Assembly (NCBI RefSeq): GCF_003096415.1
Contig: NZ_QEKH01000008.1
Coordinates: 1-64,000 of the forward strand
Origin: Victivallis vadensis
GTDB lineage: Bacteria; Verrucomicrobiota; Lentisphaeria; Victivallales; Victivallaceae
Reading direction: 5' to 3'
DNA length: 64,000 nucleotides
In this document: piece after piece, positions 28,016-37,586 of the stretch
How positions within the stretch are numbered: position 1 is the stretch's first letter
Layout of the letters: each line of letters opens with the position of its first letter
Program-made: the position numbers and the translations under genes
Notes under the pieces: model-generated
Database searches by the model: none
Seen by the model: only the letters and a program-made list of their open reading frames with translations
What the model was told of the DNA's origin: nothing

Positions 28016-28338
28016 AACAGGCCTCCGATTTCTTTCATGCCGAAGATAACCTCAACTGCGCCCAGTCCGTATTGAAATACTTCGACGCCCCCGCCGCACA
28101 GATCGCCGAATTCAAGGCTTTCGGCGGCGGCCGCGCTCCCGAAGGCCTTTGCGGCGCACTCTACGCTGCGAAGGCCCTGCTCGGCGACGACCGGAAATTC
28201 GCGGAACTCTGCAGCGAGTTTGCCGCCCGAACCGAAGGCGCCCTGACCTGCAAGGAGCTGAAAGGCGAGGTCAAATTCCCCTGCCCCGCCTGTGTGAATC
28301 TCGCCGCCACGCTCGTGGAAAAGTACAAGGAGAAATAG
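28012..28338 (+). CDS. C_GCAxxG_C_C family small cysteine protein
   Basis: 108-residue protein matching the C_GCAxxG_C_C family (putative redox-active or metal-binding). The expected pattern is visible: NCAQSVLKYF (Cys at about 16), GGGRAPEGLCGALYAAK (the glycine-rich CGAL core, Cys about 47), a later Cys in LCSEFAA, then CKELKG and CPACVNLAA near the C-terminus. It is believed to be cytoplasmic; the exact reaction is unknown. It is translationally coupled to the membrane protein upstream through an ATGA overlap, which hints at a shared job such as electron or metal handling. Confidence 0.82.
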   Translation: MKQASDFFHAEDNLNCAQSVLKYFDAPAAQIAEFKAFGGGRAPEGLCGALYAAKALLGDDRKFAELCSEFAARTEGALTCKELKGEVKFPCPACVNLAATLVEKYKEK

Positions 28339-28350
28339 CTCCCCGGCAGA

Positions 28351-29100
28351 TCAGTCGATTTTCTTCCCGGACTGACTGTGAACGGCCCAGAGCATATCCT
28401 TGTCGATGCCGGAGCGGGATGCGACGTGTCCGTCGAGGAACCAGAAATTCAGATCCCGGCCGTGACGGCTGTACAGCAATGCCTGGCTCCACCATTTTAC
28501 CTCCCCGTAAACACCGGCGCTGGTCATGAAGTCGTTGTCCCACCACATCGGAGTACCGGAAGGGTGGCGGTAGGCTGTGACCCGGTTCCGGATAATCCGT
28601 CCCGCCGCCGGCGGTGTAATCGGGTAGATGACCGAAACGATCGAAAAACTCATCCGGGCATCCTCTCCCTGTTTATTCAGCACGCCGGGATCTTTTCCGC
28701 AATGTTCAAGAGCACACTCCTGCTGGGTATTGTCCGCCTTCCATAATTCCTGCGTTCCTCCCAGATAATACTTGCGCAACACAATCCTGTAATCTCCCGA
28801 GTGGCCGCTTCCCGCTTCATAGCTGGTGCCGTTTGTATTGGGCATCCAGTCGGCGAAATCGTTCAGATATCCTTTCAATCCCGTACCGAGCTGGCGCAGA
28901 TTGCTGGCGCACTGCGTTTTCAGCGCCTGGTCCCGCGCCTTATTCAGGGCGGGCAGCAGCATCGCCGCAAGAATCGCAATGATCGCTATTACAACGAGCA
29001 GCTCAATAAGCGTAAAATTCCGGTGCATAATGCTGGGTATATTAATGTGCCGGACGCATTTCTCTTGTTGCATTTGCTTCTCCTTTAGCTTATTACGCAT
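28351..29100 (-). CDS. H-X9-DG prepilin-like protein (cassette 3)
   Basis: 249-residue pseudopilin-like protein. The prepilin site is [19 protein letters not shown] after a leader of 28 residues, and the head ends in H-X9-DG ([12 protein letters not shown]). Two starts are credible: 29100 with GGAGG 5 bases upstream (chosen) and 29073 with AGGAG 6 bases upstream, which would give a shorter leader (240 residues). It lies directly downstream of dispersed repeat A and is separated by it from the two large cassette proteins on the same strand. It ends 12 bases from the convergent C_GCAxxG_C_C gene. Confidence 0.88.
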   Translation of the reverse strand: MRNKLKEKQMQQEKCVRHINIPSIMHRNFTLIELLVVIAIIAILAAMLLPALNKARDQALKTQCASNLRQLGTGLKGYLNDFADWMPNTNGTSYEAGSGHSGDYRIVLRKYYLGGTQELWKADNTQQECALEHCGKDPGVLNKQGEDARMSFSIVSVIYPITPPAAGRIIRNRVTAYRHPSGTPMWWDNDFMTSAGVYGEVKWWSQALLYSRHGRDLNFWFLDGHVASRSGIDKDMLWAVHSQSGKKID

Positions 29101-29163
29101 TTTTACCTCCGTTTTAATCGGCTATGCTTTTTTCAAAGGCCATTACAGGCAACAACTCAAATG

Positions 29164-29940
29164 CCATGTTTACTTGTCCGGCCCGATGCCGTCCGATGTC
29201 AACCTTGGAGTGCGGAGATTCATCTCCGCTTTCCAATCTCATGTGATCATGTAATTATACTTAAGTTTAGTTTGACTTTCCGTATCATTACAGGCCACAA
29301 ACTGGTTGTTATGTCTTATGCGGATGGCTCCGGAGGGCCAATCGCCCTCCGGACCTCCCCGCTCGCCTCGGAACTCCTGTTGACTTGCGAAGCACTCCCA
29401 TTCGCGGGCGGGGCTAGCGCCCCTTACTTGTCGGGCTGCGCCCGCCAACTTCTCACCGTTCGCTACGCTCACTACGCCGAAGGGGCTTCGCTCTCTACGT
29501 TCGGCTTCGTCACTATCGTTCCTCGTTATTTTGCTGCCGCAAAATAATTCCCTCACATTCGTTCGCGGCGCTGACCGCGCTTATTGTGCGCCGCGTAAAT
29601 GGTCATGGAGACCAACCAATGCTCACCTGTGCCAGTCGCCGCACGCCCCCCCGAAGGGGCATTGGCGTGCGCACCCGGCAGCGGCACCTTGCCGCCGTTC
29701 GCGGCGCTGACCGCGCTTGTTGTGCGCCGCGTAAAAGGCGGCATAGCCTTACTTAATGCACCGCGTAAATGGCCACTTGGCCTACTATACTGTATAAATG
29801 GCTTTGCCGACCAACCAATGCCTGCCAGTGTTAGCCGCCGCGCGACCCCGAAGGGCGTAGAGCGCGCACTTGGCAGCGGCACCTTGCCGCCGGCATTATA
29901 CGAAATTGCCGTGCCTGCATTGGCAGATTTCACACTTCAA
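29164..29940 (+). repeat. Dispersed repeat, copy A (mosaic of three modules)
   Basis: Fills the 845-base gap between two minus-strand genes. Module 1 (29164-29560) starts with GCCCGATGCCGTCCGA and CCTTGGAGTGCGGAG and matches copies at 36812 and 50619. Module 2 is the short dyad GCGGCGCTGACCGCGC...GCGCCGC (29562-29600 and 29698-29740). Module 3 carries CACCCGGCAGCGGCACC (29673-29696, again at 29868-29891). All are rich in short hairpins. Open frames here are not maintained between copies. Confidence 0.8.
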
Positions 29941-29945
29941 TCAAC

Positions 29946-32633
29946 CTATTTCCGCCCCGCCTGAAACACCAATTCCAGCACGCCGTCAGTGGGAAACGGA
30001 ATGCGCAGCATCCGTACCGGCGCACCGCCGGTTTTCAGCACTCCGCTCAACTCCGCCTGCAGCGAGGCGGGATACGCCAGCGTCACCGTTCCCGTTCCCC
30101 GCCGGTACCGGAAAATTCCGGGGGCGGCGAGCGCCATCTCCGTCTCCCCCTTATGATCGACGAACGGCAGGTTCAGCGCCGGAGCCGTCAGCTTCGACTC
30201 CGTCAGCTTCACGGTCAGCGTCAGCTTACCGGCGCTCCACCGGTAGTTCCATGCGATTTTTCCGGCATCGTTCCGCAGCGTGCCGGTGATTTCATACGCC
30301 CTGCCCGGCTCGATCTCCCGGACCGCGTTGCGCTCCTTGCCTCCGGCGAAAAACCTCCCGCCGGGCAGCGTGCCGGTCACGGTGCTCCACGTCACGTCAT
30401 CCGGAGTTTCGACCTTATTTTTCCTGCCGTTGCGCACTCCGGCCAATGCGGTCCCGGCTTCGGGAGTCCAGAGCGCCAGCGGCCCGCCCGAAGTGATCCC
30501 CGCCAGTTCCTGCTTCGGATTGGCTCCCTCCACATCGTAGAATACCAGTCCGTAGAGGTTTCCCTCCTTCCATGCGATCTGGCCCGGAAACATCTTGAAA
30601 AACTGTTCCCGCAGACAGGGCGGCTGCACCGGTTTCGCCTTGCGCGGCATCCGGTAGGCATTGTAGACATCGCTGATCCAGATGCTGCCGAAGGTGCCGC
30701 GATCCTTCCAGTAGTTCCCCTTCGCCGGAACCTCGCGTTCCAGCAGCCGCCGCGCCCACTCGTCGGAGTTGACGATATGGCCGAAAGTGGCAGCCTGCCC
30801 CGGACCGCTTTCCGGCATCCTGTTCATCAGGAAGCGGGTATAGCCGAGGTCGAACTCCATGCCGGCGATGTAGTCGCCCGGCCAGCTCGGGCTGGCCAGA
30901 TTGCCGTCGGTGCGGCAGTTGAGCGCATTCGGCGAACAGATTCCGCCGTCGGGCTGCACCAGCCAGTAGCAGCTTTTGAATTGCAGGTCCTTTTCGATTC
31001 CCCGGCGGAGTTTCTCCACCAGAACCGGATCGGCCCCCGGCAAGTTGCGGTATTTGTAGTAGGAGGCGACCACGCAGAAGGAATTGAGCTGGTCGTAGTT
31101 GCCGTCCGGCCCGTATTCTTCAAGGAAGTAGCCGGCAGGGTGCTGGCCGTGCTTCGAGGCGGGGCCGAAGGTGTTGTCCAGATAGGCGTTCATCAGCGTC
31201 TCGAAGTATCCCCGGAACCGTTCCTCGCCGGTCGCCGCATAGGTGTTCAGATGACCGTACATCATGTGCGCCCACTGATTCGATTCGTAGGCCATGTAGG
31301 CGACCAGTTTGTCCCCGGCGGCGGTCAGCGCCTCGCTCCAGATTTCGCGCTGTTCCGGGGTGAGCAGATCGCGCAGGTCGGCCAGCGCCTGCGCCAGCGC
31401 CGCATAGGCGAAAAAGGCGTGGGAGACCGGATAGTTGGTGTTGCGGAAATCCCCCTCGCGCAGCAGGTCGTCCCCCTGCATGTGGATGAAGTTGTGGAAT
31501 GCCGCGATCACGGCACGGTTCACGACGGCCCGGCTGCGGTAGGCGGCGTTCAGTTTCGCCGGAATCGTCGCAAGGCCCGCCAGCGCCGCCGCATCGAAAT
31601 AGGCCCGCTGGCGGTTGGCGAGGAAATTATTCCGCTCCGACAGTTCTCCGCGTTTTTCGGGAGCGATCAATGCGCCGCACCAGCGGCCGGCCGGATCGGT
31701 GATCTGGAGTCTGGAAGCAGGGATCAGCATGCCGCTCGCGCCGTATTTGCCGTACAGCACCGCCTCCAGCTGCGGATTTTTGAGGTCAGCCGGAACTTTG
31801 TCAGGGAAGTCGAGATTCAGTTCAAAATCCTCCGGCTTGAATCCGGCGACCAGCCGCCGCGCCCGCGCCTGAAGCGGCCCGGCGACCAGCACGCCGGACT
31901 CCTCGACCAGGCCGCCCTTCAGTTTCGCGGCGGCTTCCGGAGTCGGGCAGAGCAGTCCGGGCATGCCGTCGATCGCGAACGCCTTGCCGCTCATCCGGCC
32001 GAGTTTCACCCTGACGGTCCCGCCTCTGGGAATATCCGGGACGAGGCGTTTCCAGCTCCGTCCAAGTTTTTTCAGTTCTCCCTCCAGCGGCCTGCCATCA
32101 GCCTCGAACTCCGGCGCGGCGTTGCCGAAGCTCTCACAGATCAGCAGCTCCGCACTCTCCGGCACGTACAAATACAACTCCTTCGGGAACTGTTTGCCGA
32201 CGCCGAGCGCCATTTCACCGCGCACACCCCAGACCGGCGTGTCGGGAAATTCGATCCGGTAACGGTCGTTGGAGCCGTTCGCAACCGAAAAGCGCCACAC
32301 TCCGGCAGGCCCTGCCGGAAGTTCCACTTCGTAGCTTTTCACCGCTTCGGACTGTTTGCCGAGATCAACGAACTTCACCAGTTTCCCGGCGGGATCGAAA
32401 ATCCGCAAGGAGCAGAGGTTCGGCCAGCCCCAATAGTAATCCGGTCCGGCCTTGTCGCCGCCGGGACGGGTGGTCCGTACCAGTTTCAGCCGCTTCGGCC
32501 CGCCCGCCGGATATTCCGCCAATACGCCGAAGCCCCGCACGTTGCCGCCGAGCGGGTGGATATTCACATCCAGCTCCGCCGCGCCGAGCAGCGCGGCCAG
32601 CCCCGCCATCAGAAGTACCCCGAATCGTCTCAT
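29946..32633 (-). CDS. Large secreted protein, putative polysaccharide lyase-like fold
   Basis: 895-residue protein with a signal peptide (MRRFGVLLMAGLAALLGAAE). A beta-rich N-terminal third (to about 300) leads into an alpha-helical middle (about 350-650) with aromatic and glycine-rich loops: QWAHMMYGHLNTYAATGEERF, GYFLEEYGPDGNYDQLNSF and SPSWPGDYIAGMEFD. A beta-sandwich C-terminus follows. This domain order is that of toroid/beta-sandwich polysaccharide lyases, but no catalytic signature I can name is present. It shares spaced motifs with its upstream neighbour, so the two look like distant paralogs. The ATG overlaps that neighbour's stop (ATGA). Function is inferred from context only. Confidence 0.6.
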   Translation of the reverse strand: MRRFGVLLMAGLAALLGAAELDVNIHPLGGNVRGFGVLAEYPAGGPKRLKLVRTTRPGGDKAGPDYYWGWPNLCSLRIFDPAGKLVKFVDLGKQSEAVKSYEVELPAGPAGVWRFSVANGSNDRYRIEFPDTPVWGVRGEMALGVGKQFPKELYLYVPESAELLICESFGNAAPEFEADGRPLEGELKKLGRSWKRLVPDIPRGGTVRVKLGRMSGKAFAIDGMPGLLCPTPEAAAKLKGGLVEESGVLVAGPLQARARRLVAGFKPEDFELNLDFPDKVPADLKNPQLEAVLYGKYGASGMLIPASRLQITDPAGRWCGALIAPEKRGELSERNNFLANRQRAYFDAAALAGLATIPAKLNAAYRSRAVVNRAVIAAFHNFIHMQGDDLLREGDFRNTNYPVSHAFFAYAALAQALADLRDLLTPEQREIWSEALTAAGDKLVAYMAYESNQWAHMMYGHLNTYAATGEERFRGYFETLMNAYLDNTFGPASKHGQHPAGYFLEEYGPDGNYDQLNSFCVVASYYKYRNLPGADPVLVEKLRRGIEKDLQFKSCYWLVQPDGGICSPNALNCRTDGNLASPSWPGDYIAGMEFDLGYTRFLMNRMPESGPGQAATFGHIVNSDEWARRLLEREVPAKGNYWKDRGTFGSIWISDVYNAYRMPRKAKPVQPPCLREQFFKMFPGQIAWKEGNLYGLVFYDVEGANPKQELAGITSGGPLALWTPEAGTALAGVRNGRKNKVETPDDVTWSTVTGTLPGGRFFAGGKERNAVREIEPGRAYEITGTLRNDAGKIAWNYRWSAGKLTLTVKLTESKLTAPALNLPFVDHKGETEMALAAPGIFRYRRGTGTVTLAYPASLQAELSGVLKTGGAPVRMLRIPFPTDGVLELVFQAGRK

Positions 32634-35602
32634 TTTCCTTCACTCCTCCATGCCGTTATCGTGTACCCGAATTTCACTTCTTCCCCCTTTTTCAGCTCCG
32701 CGGGCAGCTTGCGCATCAGCGCGCCTCCGGCGGGGGCAACCTCCCGGTAGCGGATCGGATTCAGCAGCCGGAATTCGCCGGGAGCATCGAATTTCACTTC
32801 AACGCCCTTTTCCCCGTGCCGGTCCAGCAGCCGGATTGCGTCGGCCCTGAATCCCGGAGCCGTGCAGCGCGCCTTTTCCAGCGCCGCGTCAGGGAAGCGG
32901 GGGCGCGACGGAGTCACCTGCGGCTCCGGGATTTCCAGCGCCCGGAATTTTCCCCCCTGCCCCGCCAGCACCCGGCGGTTGTCCGCGAAGAACGGCAGCG
33001 ACCAGTTCAGTTCCGCGCCGGAGAAATCCTCCAGAGCCCGCACGCCCGCCTCCACCCGGACCGTATCGGGCGCAAACGAAATGGTGCGGTTCACCTCCAG
33101 CGGCACATACGGAATTTTTTCGGTCAGCCTGTACCGCTTCGCCGCCGCGTCGAACGTGACTTCGGGCTGCGCGTAACAGGCCGCGAAGATGCGCGGGTCG
33201 CAATCCTCCCGGCGCCACGCCGCGAACAGCGGCTGCTTCGCGCGCCCCCAGACGGTGTCCGAATCCATCACGGAGTGATTCTGCCCGAAAACCACCGGGC
33301 CGACGCCGCGCAGATAGAGCGCCGAAATCCCGCCCGGCTTGTTCGCGGTCCCCCAGCCGCCGTAGCCCATCCCGTTCGGCCCGTCGAAGTTCAGCGAATC
33401 GCCGCGCAAGCTCTCCGCACCCCAGTTCGACCAGCGCGGTTCGCGCGGCCCGCCGTACAGGATCGCATAGAAATCCCCCGAGTTCATGAAAAAGAACTTG
33501 TCGTCGATCACCCGCACGAACTCCGCCGTTTCGAGGCAGGGCCACGGCTTCGCGCTCTTGCGTCCTTTCTGCGGAAACCAGAGGTCGAGATAGTCCACTT
33601 TGCCGATCATCTCCGGCGGCTGGTGGTTCTTGTGGGTCATGTAGCGGGTGCGGAAATTGAGGTCGGTCGGCGAACAGGTCTGGCTGAACGTGACCTGCGG
33701 CGCTTCGGCCCCTTTCGGCAGCGTCAGGTGGGTTTTGAGCGTATTGAACGCATTGAACCATTTCACGGTCGAATCGTCCGGGAATTTCCGCCAGATCCAG
33801 CCCCAGAGCATCGTCTGCTCGCAGGTGTATTCACCGTCGAAGCCGAGCTGTTCAGGCATGTAGCCGGAGGGGGTCAGCCCGCAGTCCGTATCCAGTTTTC
33901 CCCGCTTTTTGTCGAAGGGCGTCGCATCGGGATTCACCCTCCCGTACAATCCGACCGTCGTGACCAGCCGCTGGAAGCGGCGGATTTCGGCGGCGATCGC
34001 CGGATCGTCCAGCGCCTCGGCGATCTGCATTAAGATATTGGCGTTGTAGCCCCACTGGTTCGCGACCTCCCCGGCGTGCATATTGAAACGCCCGGAAGCC
34101 CACAGCCGGTACGGCGTTTTCCACGCCTCCAGCACTTCGGCGGGCAGCGCGGCGGCGGCATGTTCTTTGGCCGCGAGCAGCGACGACACATGTTCGGCGT
34201 CCAGCCCGAGCCCGTACCAGTTGGAACGGCTCCCCGCCGTAAAATAACCGGCCCTCTCCGGCTTGCGGAATCCGAGGTCGCTGCCGTCGAAGCGGTACGC
34301 CGCCGACAGCTTCACCAGTTGCGGAATCCGCGCCAGCAGCAGCCGCCGGATCAGCGCCGGGTGGCCGTAATACGGATTCTTCCCCTCCGCCGGTTCGCCC
34401 GCCGCGATTTCCAGCAGGTTCACCAGCTTCGGCCCTTTCTTCACCGCCGGGAACGCGCCGTAATCCGGGCCGGACGGATCGAGATTCTGCTTTGCGAGCA
34501 GCGCAGCTACTTCGCCGACGGCAATTTTACGGTTCTCCCTGCCTTTCAGCACCAGCTTTCCGATTTCCGGGGGAAACGCGACCTCCGCCGCCAGTTCCTC
34601 CGGCTTCACGCCGTCGCGCCACCGGTTCAGCGTCGCGACGTAATCATGGAAACCGTACCGCTTCCGGCTGTCGAATTTCAGCCCGCCCGCCAGCAGCTTC
34701 GCGGTTTCGGCGTCGGGGGCGAAAACGAACGGGAAACCGGCTCCGTGCAGGCCCATCCCGGCATTCGCATTGGCGATATCCAGCTGATAGACCCGGCCCT
34801 TTTCCAGGTCGTCGAAGAACAGGAAAGTGTAAAAGCCGTCCGCTTCCGCCTCCCGGATCAGCCTGCCCTCTCCGTCGCGCAGCGCCAGTTTCCCGGCATA
34901 CGGCAGCGTCTCCTCGCTCAGCGCCAGCGCCACATCCCCCGGCGTATCCGGCAGGTAGAAGAAACTCTTTTCCAGATGGTTCCCCGCCAGATTCAAAGGC
35001 CCGGTGCCGGGGTGGATGCCGGTCGGAATCGGCCGGTCCGGAGTCATCGAAATGAAGTGATCGTAACGCCCGGTGACCAGCACACGGTAAAGTCCGGGGC
35101 CATCCGCCGGAACCTCCAGCTCGACGACCCGGAACGGCAGTTTTTCCGGGTGTTCGAGATAGGGCGAACGCTCCTTTTCCGGCGGAACTCCGCCCGGAGA
35201 GTTGGCGCGGTGAAACTGCCGGTAGCGAAAGTCCGCGTAGGGATCGTAGTGGCCGTCCTGCCGCGCGAAATCGCCGCCGGTCACGCCGTCATCCTCCAGA
35301 AAAGCGCGGGCCAGAATCCGGTCGTCCGGCCCGACGACCTGAAAGAACACCGGGGCGGGCGCGTGAACGTAGGTATTCAGGTCGCGGACCGTGAAGCGCA
35401 GTTTAAACCCGCTCCCCTGCTGATCCATCATGTGAAAGATCAGGTTTTCACGGGGACGCCACAGCACGTCATCCCCCAGATATGCGGTTCCCGGCGCTTT
35501 TCCCCGCCATTCGGGGACCTCCGCCCGCTCTCCGGTGCGACAGCCGCAGAACAGCGCGGCGGCGGCCAGCATCGCCATCCCCGCAATCAGATACTTACGC
35601 AT
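32630..35602 (-). CDS. Large lipoprotein, putative polysaccharide lyase-like fold
   Basis: 990-residue protein with a lipoprotein signal: MRKYLIAGMAMLAAAALFCGC, where the lipobox LFCGC places the lipidated Cys near residue 19-21. The order is a beta-rich N-terminal part, an alpha-helical middle with NQWGYNANILMQIAEAL and GYMPEQLGFDGEYTCEQTM, and a beta C-terminus. It resembles the smaller secreted protein encoded just downstream and probably sits on the outer membrane. The start at 35602 has GGGAG 6 bases upstream and overlaps the end of the regulator gene by 8 bases, so the three genes form one operon. The substrate is not deducible. Confidence 0.62.
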   Translation of the reverse strand: MRKYLIAGMAMLAAAALFCGCRTGERAEVPEWRGKAPGTAYLGDDVLWRPRENLIFHMMDQQGSGFKLRFTVRDLNTYVHAPAPVFFQVVGPDDRILARAFLEDDGVTGGDFARQDGHYDPYADFRYRQFHRANSPGGVPPEKERSPYLEHPEKLPFRVVELEVPADGPGLYRVLVTGRYDHFISMTPDRPIPTGIHPGTGPLNLAGNHLEKSFFYLPDTPGDVALALSEETLPYAGKLALRDGEGRLIREAEADGFYTFLFFDDLEKGRVYQLDIANANAGMGLHGAGFPFVFAPDAETAKLLAGGLKFDSRKRYGFHDYVATLNRWRDGVKPEELAAEVAFPPEIGKLVLKGRENRKIAVGEVAALLAKQNLDPSGPDYGAFPAVKKGPKLVNLLEIAAGEPAEGKNPYYGHPALIRRLLLARIPQLVKLSAAYRFDGSDLGFRKPERAGYFTAGSRSNWYGLGLDAEHVSSLLAAKEHAAAALPAEVLEAWKTPYRLWASGRFNMHAGEVANQWGYNANILMQIAEALDDPAIAAEIRRFQRLVTTVGLYGRVNPDATPFDKKRGKLDTDCGLTPSGYMPEQLGFDGEYTCEQTMLWGWIWRKFPDDSTVKWFNAFNTLKTHLTLPKGAEAPQVTFSQTCSPTDLNFRTRYMTHKNHQPPEMIGKVDYLDLWFPQKGRKSAKPWPCLETAEFVRVIDDKFFFMNSGDFYAILYGGPREPRWSNWGAESLRGDSLNFDGPNGMGYGGWGTANKPGGISALYLRGVGPVVFGQNHSVMDSDTVWGRAKQPLFAAWRREDCDPRIFAACYAQPEVTFDAAAKRYRLTEKIPYVPLEVNRTISFAPDTVRVEAGVRALEDFSGAELNWSLPFFADNRRVLAGQGGKFRALEIPEPQVTPSRPRFPDAALEKARCTAPGFRADAIRLLDRHGEKGVEVKFDAPGEFRLLNPIRYREVAPAGGALMRKLPAELKKGEEVKFGYTITAWRSEGK

Positions 35603-36680
35603 TCCATTCTCCCTGTTTTTCCGGTGCATTGATCCGTCCCCTCAAGATGCGCCGCCCGTACTCTTCGGGCGGCACCAGCCGCGGCGCGAACTTGCGCACC
35701 ACCCGCGGCGCTTCCAGCCCGTTGATCCGGTCGAGCAGCAATACCGCGGCCTGCCGGCCGATTTCGGCGCTGCACAGCTCGATCGAAGCCGGCAACGCCT
35801 GCGGCATCATCATCGAACCGAAAATATCGTTGTTACAGCCGATGATATCCAAGTCCCGCTGCGGCTTCAAACCGTGTTCGTACAGGAAGTTGCAGCAGAA
35901 ACCCGCCTCGTAGTCGGTCGAACAGAATACGCCGGTCGGGCGCTCCTTTTCGGCCAGCCACGCTTCCAGCTGCTTCGTCAGCAACTCATTGCTGAACCGC
36001 GGGGCCGGGGGCGGCTCCCACAGCACGATATCCCGCTCCCGCAACGCCTGCCGGAAGCTCTCGAAGCGTTCCCGGAACAGATCGGAGTGGGCATATCCCA
36101 GAAAACCGATCCGCCGGTGGCCGCGTCCGGCCAAATACTCCGCCGCGATCCGCCCCACTTTCGCCGAATCGTAGGAGATATGGTCAAACCGGCACCCCGG
36201 ATCGGTCACGCCCATCACCCGGATACAGGGTTTCCCTTCCATAGCCTCCAGAAACGGAGTGCCGACCCCGGAAGTCAGGATCATCCCGTCCACCCGCTGC
36301 GCCAGCGAAGTCATGCTCCGGCTGGAGCGCCCGTAAAGATTTTCAAAGATCATAAAGCAGTTGCAGCGGTTCAAACTGCTCTGCACCGCCGAAACCAGCG
36401 GACCGTAAAACGATGCCTCCAGCAGATGCGGATTCGGGTCGCAGAACGCCAGCACCACATTCCGCTGTTTCCTCACATAAGTACCCTTGCGCGAAATCCG
36501 GTAGACCAGATTCTCCGCTTCAAGCTGATTGATCGCCTTGTTCACGGTCATGAAATTGACATCGTAATCCAGCGCCAGCTGTTTCACGCCCGGCAGCGTG
36601 CCGGAAAGTTCCCCCGATTCGATCCGCTTCCTCAACTGCTCCGCGATCCGGTTATATTTATTGGGCAGATTGGCGCTCAC
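35595..36680 (-). CDS. GntR/LacI-hybrid transcriptional regulator
   Basis: 361-residue regulator. Residues 1-75 form a GntR-type winged helix (YNRIAEQLRKRIESGEL, GVKQLALDYDVNFMTVNKAI). The remainder is a LacI/periplasmic-binding-like sensor with GHRRIGFLGYAHSDLFRER and GVFCSTDYEAGF. This hybrid layout is common among sugar-responsive regulators such as AraR. Its target is most likely its own operon (itself, the lipoprotein and the secreted protein), because its promoter carries a direct repeat and dyad that fit a GntR site. The ligand is probably a sugar released by the cassette proteins; that is inference. Confidence 0.88.
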   Translation of the reverse strand: MSANLPNKYNRIAEQLRKRIESGELSGTLPGVKQLALDYDVNFMTVNKAINQLEAENLVYRISRKGTYVRKQRNVVLAFCDPNPHLLEASFYGPLVSAVQSSLNRCNCFMIFENLYGRSSRSMTSLAQRVDGMILTSGVGTPFLEAMEGKPCIRVMGVTDPGCRFDHISYDSAKVGRIAAEYLAGRGHRRIGFLGYAHSDLFRERFESFRQALRERDIVLWEPPPAPRFSNELLTKQLEAWLAEKERPTGVFCSTDYEAGFCCNFLYEHGLKPQRDLDIIGCNNDIFGSMMMPQALPASIELCSAEIGRQAAVLLLDRINGLEAPRVVRKFAPRLVPPEEYGRRILRGRINAPEKQGEWNA

Positions 36681-36693
36681 CTCATCCTCCTGT

Positions 36694-36752
36694 CGCTTAT
36701 AGCTGTCTTACGCTTATAGCTATATTATGACAAAGTCCTCCTGATTTGTCAA
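36694..36752 (-). promoter_or_regulatory. Promoter and probable operator of the cassette 3 regulator
   Basis: On the minus strand TTGACA (plus 36747-36752) and CATAAT (plus 36724-36729) are 17 bases apart. Two direct copies of the 11-mer CGCTTATAGCT (plus 36694-36704 and 36711-36721) lie at and after the -10, 17 bases apart; the second extends into a TATAGCTATA dyad. Binding there would block transcription start. Confidence 0.55.
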
Positions 36753-36811
36753 GAGGCTTCCGGGAAAAAAAGGAAAAATTCCGGCCGCCCCCCAAAAAAG
36801 CCGGGCAGCAG

Positions 36812-37440
36812 CCTTGGAGTGCGGAGATTCATCTTCGCTTTCCAGTCGTGCGTCAGTTTTATGGTTGGCTCGTCATTGCCGCAAGAACAGACATGGCGCC
36901 CGGAGGGTAACAACTTTGAAGCGCAAGAACAGGCATGGTGCCCGGAGGGTAGTAAGCACAGGATTGGCGGCCTGCGGATGGCTCCGGGGGACGTCGCGCA
37001 CGTCCCCCGGACCCCCTCGCCGGTGGCGGAGGCCGGTCCGGTTGCAAGGCACTTCCGCTCGCGGGCGCGGCTTCGCCGCTTACTTGCCGGGCTGCGCCCG
37101 TCAACTCTTCATCGTTCGCTGCGCTCACTACGCCAGAGGGGCTTCGCTCACTGCGTTCGGCTTCGTTACTACCGTTCCTCGTTACTTGCCAAGGGCAAGT
37201 AATTCCCTCACATTCGTTCGCGGCGTTGACCGCGCTTGTTGTGCGCCGCGTAAGTGATATGCAGACCGACTGATGCTTTGCCTGTACTGGCTGCCCGCAC
37301 GCCCCCCGCAGGGGCATTGGCGTGCGCACCCGGCAGCGGCACCTTGCCGCCCGCGCGACCCCGAAGGGCGTAGAGCGCGCACCCGGCAGCGGCACCTTGC
37401 CGCCGTTCGCGGCGCTGACCGCGCTTGTTGTGCGCCGTGA
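36812..37440 (+). repeat. Dispersed repeat, copy B, with internal tandem repeat
   Basis: Occupies most of the 906-base gap between two divergent GntR/LacI genes. It opens with CCTTGGAGTGCGGAG like copies A and C. It contains a 29-base unit repeated at 36880-36908 and 36922-36950 (GCAAGAACAGACATGG / GCAAGAACAGGCATGG), the long shared segment to 37250, the GCGGCG...GCGCCGC dyad twice, and GGCACCTTGCCGCC at 37338-37351 and 37391-37404. No coding function is supported. Confidence 0.78.
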
Positions 37441-37504
37441 ACAAATGTGAGAGAGCCTGCCTGTGGGAAAACCGGAAATTTTTCACGTTTTCTTTGAAAA
37501 CAGC

Positions 37505-37533
37505 TTGACTTTTCCGGTCAAATGTATCATAAT
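37505..37533 (+). promoter_or_regulatory. Promoter of cassette 4
   Basis: TTGACT (37505-37510), 17 bases, CATAAT (37528-37533). The hexamer TGTATC occurs just before and again 10 bases after the -10 (37523-37528 and 37539-37544 region), a plausible site for the regulator encoded next. Confidence 0.55.
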
Positions 37534-37586
37534 ATAATTGTATCGCAACACTGGTTCACTTTTTTTTCTTGTCGGAGATTGTTTTT

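Noticed and set aside
36880-36950. Possible CRISPR array
   Set aside because: There are only two similar units with a 42-base period and no further spacers or cas genes, so it is an ordinary tandem duplication inside a repeat.
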